Shown here: piece by piece, positions 5,674 through 10,794 of the stretch
Numbering within the stretch: the first letter of the stretch is position 1
How the letters are laid out: the number at the start of each line of letters is the position of its first letter
Source of the DNA: CAYLOC01 sp964385195
GTDB taxonomy: Bacteria > Actinomycetota > Actinomycetes > Propionibacteriales > Nocardioidaceae
Assembly: GCA_964385195.1 (NCBI GenBank)
Contig: CAYLOC010000110.1
Span: 1 to 10,794, forward strand
Direction: 5' to 3'
Length of the DNA stretch: 10,794 nt
Notes under the pieces: model-generated
Database searches by the model: none
What the model saw: the letters and a program-made list of their open reading frames with translations, nothing else
What the model was told of the DNA's origin: nothing
Made by a program: the position numbers and the translations under genes

Positions 5674-6705
5674 TCAGTGCTGTGGTGGGTCCGCCGGTGT
5701 CCCCCGTTTGGAGAAGGCGAACCGCGGGTCCGCCTCCGCGAAGTGGCAGGCGACCGGGTGCCCCTGGCCACGGTCGACCAGCGGTGGCTCCTCCTCCGCG
5801 CAGATGTCCTGCGCCTTCCAGCAGCGGGTCCGGAACCGACAGCCGGACGGTGGGTCGATGGGGCTGGGGACGTCGCCCTCAAGCACGATCCGCTCCCGGC
5901 TTCCGCGCCCGATGGGGTCGGGCATCGGGGCTGCGGACAACAGCGCCTGGGTGTAGGGGTGGCTGGGCTCGCCGTACACCTGGTCACGGGTGCCGGTCTC
6001 CATGACCTTGCCGAGGTACATGACCGATACCGAGTCGGAGATGTGCCGTACGACGGTCAGGTCGTGGGCGATGAACAGGTACGCCAGGCCGAGCTCGTCC
6101 TGCAGCTCCCGCAGCAGGTTCACCACCTGCGCCTGGATGGACACGTCCAGCGCGGAGACGGGCTCGTCGAGGATCAACAGGTCGGGGTTGAGCGCGAGAG
6201 CGCGCGCGATCCCGATCCGCTGCCGCTGGCCGCCGGAGAACTCGTGCGGGTAGCGGGTGTGGTGCCGCGGGCTGAGTCCGACCAGCTGCATCAGCTCCGC
6301 GATCCGGTCGGGACCGCCACCGGACCGGTACATGCTGTGCACCCGCAGGGGCTCCGCGATCAGGTCCCGCACGGTCATCCGCGGGTCGAGCGAGGCGAAC
6401 GGGTCCTGGAAGACGATCTGCACCTCCCGCCGCATCGGCCGCAGCTGCCGTCGGCTCCATCGGGTGATGTCACGGCCCTTCAGCTCGATGCTGCCGCTGG
6501 TCGGCTCCACCAGCCGGATCACCGTCCGCCCCAGGGTCGTCTTTCCGCACCCGGACTCACCGACCACCCCGAGTGTCTCGCCCGCGCGGAGGTCGAGGCT
6601 GACCCCGTCGACGGCGTGCACGGCGCCGGCCTGCCGCCGCAACGGTCCGCGTCGCAGCGGGTAGTGCTTGACCAGGTTCTGGATGCGCAGGACGGGATCG
6701 TTCAT
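5674..6705 (-). CDS. Peptide-type ABC importer ATPase (DppF/OppF-like)
   Basis: A 343-residue ATP-binding subunit. Walker A is GESGCGKTT (49-57), the Q-loop is Q100 in IVFQDPFASLDPR, the signature is SGGQRQR (157-163), Walker B is LLILDEP (176-182) and the switch histidine is H214 in IAHDL. The C-terminal oligopeptide/dipeptide domain has four cysteines, C289, C295, C302 and C320, in the CxxxxxC-x6-C-x17-C spacing that holds a [4Fe-4S] cluster in characterised Opp ATPases. It would pair with the neighbouring ATPase under the two permeases. ATG at 6705 is chosen because it overlaps the previous stop (ATGA) and follows GGAGGG; the frame extends further upstream only as antisense-like sequence. 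Dpp versus Opp versus another solute cannot be resolved from this subunit. Confidence 0.95.
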   Translation of the reverse strand: MNDPVLRIQNLVKHYPLRRGPLRRQAGAVHAVDGVSLDLRAGETLGVVGESGCGKTTLGRTVIRLVEPTSGSIELKGRDITRWSRRQLRPMRREVQIVFQDPFASLDPRMTVRDLIAEPLRVHSMYRSGGGPDRIAELMQLVGLSPRHHTRYPHEFSGGQRQRIGIARALALNPDLLILDEPVSALDVSIQAQVVNLLRELQDELGLAYLFIAHDLTVVRHISDSVSVMYLGKVMETGTRDQVYGEPSHPYTQALLSAAPMPDPIGRGSRERIVLEGDVPSPIDPPSGCRFRTRCWKAQDICAEEEPPLVDRGQGHPVACHFAEADPRFAFSKRGTPADPPQH

Positions 6706-7742
6706 CGGCCCTCCCCCACCTCGGTCGTTCCCGGGCCGGCCGGGACCGGCACCAGATCGGCCACCTCGTCGCGGAAGTGGCACGCCGACTGGTGCCGGGC
6801 GTCGGCGGTGTCGGCCAGCGCGGGTACCTCGGTGCGGCAGATCTCGCGTCCGCGGGAGAGCTCGCACCGTGGGTGGAACGGGCACCCGGAAGGCACGTTC
6901 GCCAGGTCCGGCGGGTTACCGGGGATCGGTTTCAGCCAGCGCTCGTCCCCCTCCGTCTGCGGCAGGCTGCTCATCAACCCCACGGTGTAGGGGTGCCGTG
7001 GCCGGGTGAAGATGGTCTCCACCGAGCCGGTCTCCACCACGTGACCGGCGTACATGACCACGACCCGGTCCGCGACCTCCGCGATCAGCCCCAGGTCGTG
7101 GGTGATCATCACCAGGCTCGCGTTGGTCTTCTCCCGGGCGGTCTTGAGCACCTCCATGATCTGCGCCTGGATCGTGACGTCCAGCGCAGTGGTGGGCTCG
7201 TCGGCGATGATCAGGCTCGGGTCGTTCGCGATCCCCATCGCGATCATGGCGCGCTGCCGCATCCCGCCGGAGAACTCGTGCGGGAACTGGTTCGCCTGCC
7301 GTTCCGGCCGCGGGAGCCCCACCGTCCCCAACAGGCCCGCCGCGCGTCGCCGTAGCTCCTCCCGGCGCGTCGGGTAGTGGGCGCGGATCGCCTCGCCGAT
7401 CTGGTAGCCGACGCGGTACACCGGGTCCAGGCAGGTCATGGGGTCCTGCGGGATCAACGCGATCTCCCGTCCCCGGATCCCACGCAGCTCCCGGCCCGGC
7501 ATCTGGAGCAGGTCCCGGCCGTTGAACAACGCCGAGCCGGATCGCAGCAGCCGCTTGGACTCCGGGATGAGCCGCAGGATGGACAGCATCGACACGCTCT
7601 TCCCGGAGCCGGACTCACCGACGATCCCCAGCGTCTCCCCGGGGTATACGTCGAAGCTCACCCCGTCGACCGCGCGCACCACGCTGGTGTGCGTGCGGAA
7701 CGACACCGACAGGTCCCGGACCGACAGCACGGGTTCACTCAT
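6702..7742 (-). CDS. Peptide-type ABC importer ATPase (DppD/OppD-like)
   Basis: A 346-residue ATP-binding subunit, partner of the ATPase encoded downstream. Walker A is GESGSGKS (43-50), the Q-loop is Q99 in IPQDPMTCLDP, the signature is SGGMRQR (158-164), Walker B is LIIADEP (177-183) and the switch histidine is H215 in ITHDLGL. SGGMRQRAMIAMGIA is typical of the D-type subunit, whereas the F-type has SGGQRQR. The C-terminal oligopeptide domain has C287, C293, C302 and C321, matching the [4Fe-4S]-type cysteine set. ATG at 7742 follows GAGGAGG and lies 10 nt after the permease stop; the open frame extending to 7880 is shadow sequence inside the permease gene. The last 20 residues are a variable Pro/Gly-rich tail. 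Confidence 0.95.
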   Translation of the reverse strand: MSEPVLSVRDLSVSFRTHTSVVRAVDGVSFDVYPGETLGIVGESGSGKSVSMLSILRLIPESKRLLRSGSALFNGRDLLQMPGRELRGIRGREIALIPQDPMTCLDPVYRVGYQIGEAIRAHYPTRREELRRRAAGLLGTVGLPRPERQANQFPHEFSGGMRQRAMIAMGIANDPSLIIADEPTTALDVTIQAQIMEVLKTAREKTNASLVMITHDLGLIAEVADRVVVMYAGHVVETGSVETIFTRPRHPYTVGLMSSLPQTEGDERWLKPIPGNPPDLANVPSGCPFHPRCELSRGREICRTEVPALADTADARHQSACHFRDEVADLVPVPAGPGTTEVGEGR

Positions 7743-7752
7743 CGTGCCCTCC

Positions 7753-8643
7753 TCACGCGCGCAGGCTCGGGTCGAGGGCGTCGCGCAGCCCGTCACCGGC
7801 GAGGTTGAACCCCAGGACCACCAGGAAGATGGCCAGCCCCGGGAACGTCGAGACATAGGAGGCGTAGAAGATGTAGGCACGCCCCTCCCCGAGCATCGTG
7901 CCCCATTCCGGCGTCGGTGGCTGGACGCCGAGCCCCAGGAAGCCCAGTCCAGCGGCGACCAGGATGGTCAACCCCATGTTGAGAGTGGCGAAGACGATGA
8001 TCGGGGTGAGCGAGTTCCGCAGGATGTGCCGCCACAGGATGCTCATCCGCGACGCGCCGAACGCGTCTCCCGCCTGCACGTACACCTCCTCGCGCAGCGA
8101 CAGCGCCTGGCCGCGGACCAGCCGGATGAACTGCGGGACCACGCCGATCCCCGCGGCGATGATCACGCTCTTCAGTCCGACGCCGATGACCGCGACCAGC
8201 AGCAGCGCCAGCAGGAACGGGTTGAACGCCAGCATGATGTCGGCGATCCGCTGGATCACCATGTCCGCCCATCCGCCGAAGTACCCGGAGATCAGCCCCA
8301 GCGGTACGCCGATCAGCAGCGCGAGCGTGACGGCGAGGACTCCGATCATCAAGGTGTAGCGACCGCCGTACATGATCCGTGCGAGGATGTCGCGCCCCAG
8401 GTTGTCGGTGCCCAGGGGGTGCGTCATCGACGGCCACTGGAAGGCGTCGCTCAGCTTCTGCTGGGTGGGGTCGTACGGCGTGAGCAGCGGGGCCGCCACC
8501 GACACGACCACGAACACCAGCAGGATGATCAGGCCCATGACCGCTGCCTTGTTCCGCACCAGCGTGCGCAGCCCGCGCATCTGGGAACGCTCGGGGGTGG
8601 CGAGCTCCTGCTCGCTGAGGTCGATGTCAACCGTGTCAGTCAT
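7753..8643 (-). CDS. Peptide-type ABC importer permease (DppC/OppC-like)
   Basis: A 296-residue inner-membrane permease. An N-terminal OppC_N-like segment has the first membrane helix (about 35-57) followed by HPLGTDNLGRDILAR (75-89), a hallmark of C-type permeases. Five further hydrophobic segments follow (about 97-119, 138-156, 160-176, 215-238 and 265-284). The cytoplasmic EAA-type coupling loop is AGDAFGASRMSILWRHIL (191-208), which contacts the ATPases. The C-terminus is LAGDGLRDALDPSLR, as usual for the family. It starts at ATG 8643 and overlaps the other permease's 3' end by 8 nt, with GAGG upstream, indicating coupled translation and a heterodimeric channel. Confidence 0.95.
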   Translation of the reverse strand: MTDTVDIDLSEQELATPERSQMRGLRTLVRNKAAVMGLIILLVFVVVSVAAPLLTPYDPTQQKLSDAFQWPSMTHPLGTDNLGRDILARIMYGGRYTLMIGVLAVTLALLIGVPLGLISGYFGGWADMVIQRIADIMLAFNPFLLALLLVAVIGVGLKSVIIAAGIGVVPQFIRLVRGQALSLREEVYVQAGDAFGASRMSILWRHILRNSLTPIIVFATLNMGLTILVAAGLGFLGLGVQPPTPEWGTMLGEGRAYIFYASYVSTFPGLAIFLVVLGFNLAGDGLRDALDPSLRA

Positions 8644-9568
8644 ACAGCCTCACTCTGGGGTCGACCACCGTGTACAGCAGGTCGGTGATGATGTTGACGA
8701 GGATGAACATCGCCGCGAACGTGAAGATGATGCCTTGCACCATGGGGAAGTCGCGGGCGGTGATCGAGGTGATCAGCAGCCGTCCCAGTCCTGGCCAGGA
8801 GAACACGTTCTCGGTGAGGACCGCGCCACCGAGCAGGGTCCCGAACTGCAGCCCGATCACGGTGAGGATCGGCACGAACGCGTTCCGCAGCGCGTGCCGG
8901 TACACCACGAGCCGCTCGACCACCCCCTTGGCACGCACCGCTCGGGCATAGTCCTGCCCCAGCTCCTCGATCATGGTCGATCGGGTCATCCTGGCGATGA
9001 TGGCCATCAGGAACACCCCGATCGTGACCGACGGCAGGATCAGGCTGGAGAGGCTGGACGCCCCGGATGCCGGCAGCAGCTTCAGGTTCACCGAGAACAC
9101 CACGATGAGCAGGATGCCCAGCCAGTACACCGGCATCGAGATGCCCATGACGCCGATAGTGGACACGAAGTTGTCCACCAGCCGGTCCTTGTGGGTCGCG
9201 GCGATCACGCCCAGGGTGATGCCGGCGATAATCCCGATGATCGTGCCCAGGATCGCCAGTTCCAGCGTGAACGGCAGCCGTGCGGTGATCTCGGAGAACA
9301 CGCCGTTCCCGGTTCGCGCCGACACGCCCATGTTGCCGTGGAGCAGGTTGTTGATGAATCGCCAGAACTGTACGGCGAACGGCTCGTCCAGCCCCATCTG
9401 CTGCCGGACCTGCTCGACCTCCTCCTTGCTGGCGCGCAGACCGGCGATGACCCGCGCCGCATCCCCCGGCAGGAACTGGACCATCGCCACCAGCACGAAC
9501 AACACGCCGAGCAAGGTGATCAGCGACGCGATCAACCTGCGCACCAGGTACGCAGTGAGTCCCTTCAC
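8636..9568 (-). CDS. Peptide-type ABC importer permease (DppB/OppB-like)
   Basis: A 310-residue permease with the B-type N-terminus: a first helix (about 9-31) ending in FLPGDAA (32-38), then a long extracytoplasmic loop containing the QMGLDEPFAVQF stretch (57-68). Further hydrophobic segments lie at about 102-123, 136-160, 175-192, 232-251 and 278-300. The EAA-type coupling loop is YARAVRAKGVVERLVVYRHA (207-226). It closes with DPRVRLYD (303-310), the usual ending of this subunit. The start is GTG at 9568 with AGGAGG 6 nt upstream, 38 nt after the substrate-binding protein stop, the widest gap in the operon. Confidence 0.95.
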   Translation of the reverse strand: MKGLTAYLVRRLIASLITLLGVLFVLVAMVQFLPGDAARVIAGLRASKEEVEQVRQQMGLDEPFAVQFWRFINNLLHGNMGVSARTGNGVFSEITARLPFTLELAILGTIIGIIAGITLGVIAATHKDRLVDNFVSTIGVMGISMPVYWLGILLIVVFSVNLKLLPASGASSLSSLILPSVTIGVFLMAIIARMTRSTMIEELGQDYARAVRAKGVVERLVVYRHALRNAFVPILTVIGLQFGTLLGGAVLTENVFSWPGLGRLLITSITARDFPMVQGIIFTFAAMFILVNIITDLLYTVVDPRVRLYD

Positions 9569-9606
9569 TCACGGCCTCCTGACTCTGCGGAGCTCACGAG
9601 TCCGGG

Positions 9607-10794
9607 CTACTGACGCGGGTGAGCATAGATGGTGTTGAACTTCTCGTTGGGGATGTAGGAGATGCCTGCCACGTCGTGGGAGTAGGCCAGGATCAGCGTC
9701 TGGCTCCACAGGAAGATCCACGGCGCGTCGTTCCACACCGCCTTCTGTGCCTGGCAGTACAGGTCGTTGCGCTTCTTCTCGTTCAGCTCCTGCCGCGCTT
9801 GGGAGAGCAGCTTCTCCACCTTGGGGCTCCAGTAGCGCGAGGTGTTCAGACCCTTGGGAGGAACGGTCGCCTTCTCGAACATCTCGAACTGGCCGGTCGC
9901 AGCCAGGGCGGTCGGGGCCCATCCGAGCAGGTGCATGTCATACGGGCCGTTCTTGGCCAGCATGTTGGAGACGTAGGTCGGCCAGTCGGTGGTGCGCACC
10001 TTCGCCTTCACGCCGATGTCACTGAGCCCGGACGCGATGGCCTCGGCCACCTGCTTGTCCTGCAGATACCGGCCGTGCGGCGTACCGAACGTGATGCTGA
10101 GGTTCTCCGCGCCCGCCTGTGCCAGCATCTTCTTCGCCTTGTCCGGGTTGTACTTGTAGAACCCGGTCTTGCAGTAGCCGGCCAGCGTGTCGGAGAGCGG
10201 GGAGTCCATGATGTTCACGGTCCCGAACAGCACGTTCTCCGCCAGTGCCTTCTTGTTCACCGCGTAGTTCAGCGCCTGTCGTACCTTCTTGTTGTTGAAC
10301 GGCGGCTTGGAGGTGTTGAACGCGATGAAGACGGACCGGTCGCTGGGGGCCTTGAGTACGTCGACCTCTGCTGAGCTCTCCAAGGCCTTGATGTCGGTTA
10401 CCGGCGGGTTCATGATCATGTCCGCCTGTCCGGACCGGAGCGCCGCCTCGCGCGCGTTGCCCTCGGGGATGATCAGGAACACGACCTTGTCGTAGTACGG
10501 CTTCTTGCCCCAGTAGTCATCGACCCGGGTGTAGACGGCCTTCGTGCCGGACTGGAAGGACTGGAACGCGTACGGGCCGGTCCCCACGGGGTGCACGACG
10601 TTCTTGTAGGAGTTGCCGTGCTTGGACATCGACGCGGGAGACAGCATGCCCGCCACGGTTCCGGCAAGAGCGCGGACCAAGGTGGGGGTCGGGTGCTTCA
10701 AGTGGAGCCGGACCGTGTGTGGGTCGACGATCTCGACCTTGGTAATGACGTGGAAGGTGGCGCCCAACGGCACCTTGACCTTCGGGTCGCGGAT
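9607..10794 (-). CDS. Extracellular solute-binding protein, family 5 (peptide/dipeptide type), 5' end missing
   Basis: The frame is open through the window edge, so this is the C-terminal 395 residues of a protein usually of about 500-550; the signal peptide and lipobox are outside. Counted from the first visible residue, HPVGTGPYAF (68-77), VDDYWGKKPYYD (91-102) and AFNTSKPPFNNKKVRQALNY (158-177) are the standard family-5 motifs, and PDKAKKMLAQAG (217-228) begins the C-terminal lobe. The protein should sit outside the membrane and hand peptide-like solute to the DppB/DppC-type permeases encoded next. Ligands in the family include dipeptides, oligopeptides, glutathione, nickel chelates and sugars; the pocket residues are not diagnostic. 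The GTG at 10773 is an internal codon, not a credible start, because the coding sequence upstream of it continues in frame. Confidence 0.93.
   Translation of the reverse strand: MRDPKVKVPLGATFHVITKVEIVDPHTVRLHLKHPTPTLVRALAGTVAGMLSPASMSKHGNSYKNVVHPVGTGPYAFQSFQSGTKAVYTRVDDYWGKKPYYDKVVFLIIPEGNAREAALRSGQADMIMNPPVTDIKALESSAEVDVLKAPSDRSVFIAFNTSKPPFNNKKVRQALNYAVNKKALAENVLFGTVNIMDSPLSDTLAGYCKTGFYKYNPDKAKKMLAQAGAENLSITFGTPHGRYLQDKQVAEAIASGLSDIGVKAKVRTTDWPTYVSNMLAKNGPYDMHLLGWAPTALAATGQFEMFEKATVPPKGLNTSRYWSPKVEKLLSQARQELNEKKRNDLYCQAQKAVWNDAPWIFLWSQTLILAYSHDVAGISYIPNEKFNTIYAHPRQ

Noticed and set aside
5587..6990. 467-residue + strand open frame antisense to the ATPase genes
   Set aside because: It is antisense to two ATPases with complete motifs, its translation is low-complexity and has no recognisable domain, and it has no RBS-led start. 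Long antisense frames are expected in GC-rich coding DNA.
9581..9602. Possible hairpin between the binding-protein and first permease genes (GACTC ... GAGTC)
   Set aside because: Only a 5-bp stem with a 12-nt loop and no T-run. Such gaps often hold stabilising hairpins that keep binding-protein mRNA abundant, but this one is too weak to call.
9619..10374. 251-residue + strand open frame antisense to the solute-binding protein
   Set aside because: It is Val/Leu/Arg-rich antisense of a clear family-5 binding protein, with no RBS or domain.

Overview
The window is GC-rich with GTG and TTG starts, RBS-led tightly overlapping genes and Arg/Ala-rich antisense frames, all typical of an actinobacterium (inference from composition and gene style; genus not determinable here). 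It is almost fully coding: 12 genes in two convergent blocks, with no RNA gene, IS element, CRISPR array or long non-coding stretch seen.

Left block (+ strand, 54-2975): a compact four-gene thiol/redox cassette in which every junction overlaps by 1-4 nt. An ArsR-type winged-helix regulator fused to a rhodanese domain is followed by a small membrane protein with a CPVC motif, a membrane-anchored DsbA/thioredoxin-fold protein with a CPFC active site, and a CcdA/DsbD-like membrane electron carrier. A perfect 18-bp palindrome lies 28 bp upstream of the regulator start and is the obvious candidate operator. The logical reading is a regulator that senses a sulfur or thiol species through its rhodanese cysteines and controls a relay passing electrons or disulfides across the membrane.

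Right block (- strand, 10794 down to 2815): a peptide-type ABC importer in the order substrate-binding protein (5' end cut by the window edge), two permeases and two ATPases, continuing with gaps of at most 11 nt or overlaps into a metal-dependent amidohydrolase, an alpha/beta hydrolase and a SAM-dependent methyltransferase. The layout suggests one transcript that imports an amide or peptide-like compound and processes it in the cytoplasm.

The blocks collide: the CcdA-like ORF runs 161 bp into the 3' end of the methyltransferase gene, and its last roughly 50 residues are Arg-rich antisense-like sequence. This looks like a lost stop codon or a recombination junction, and leaves no room for a conventional terminator between the two operons.
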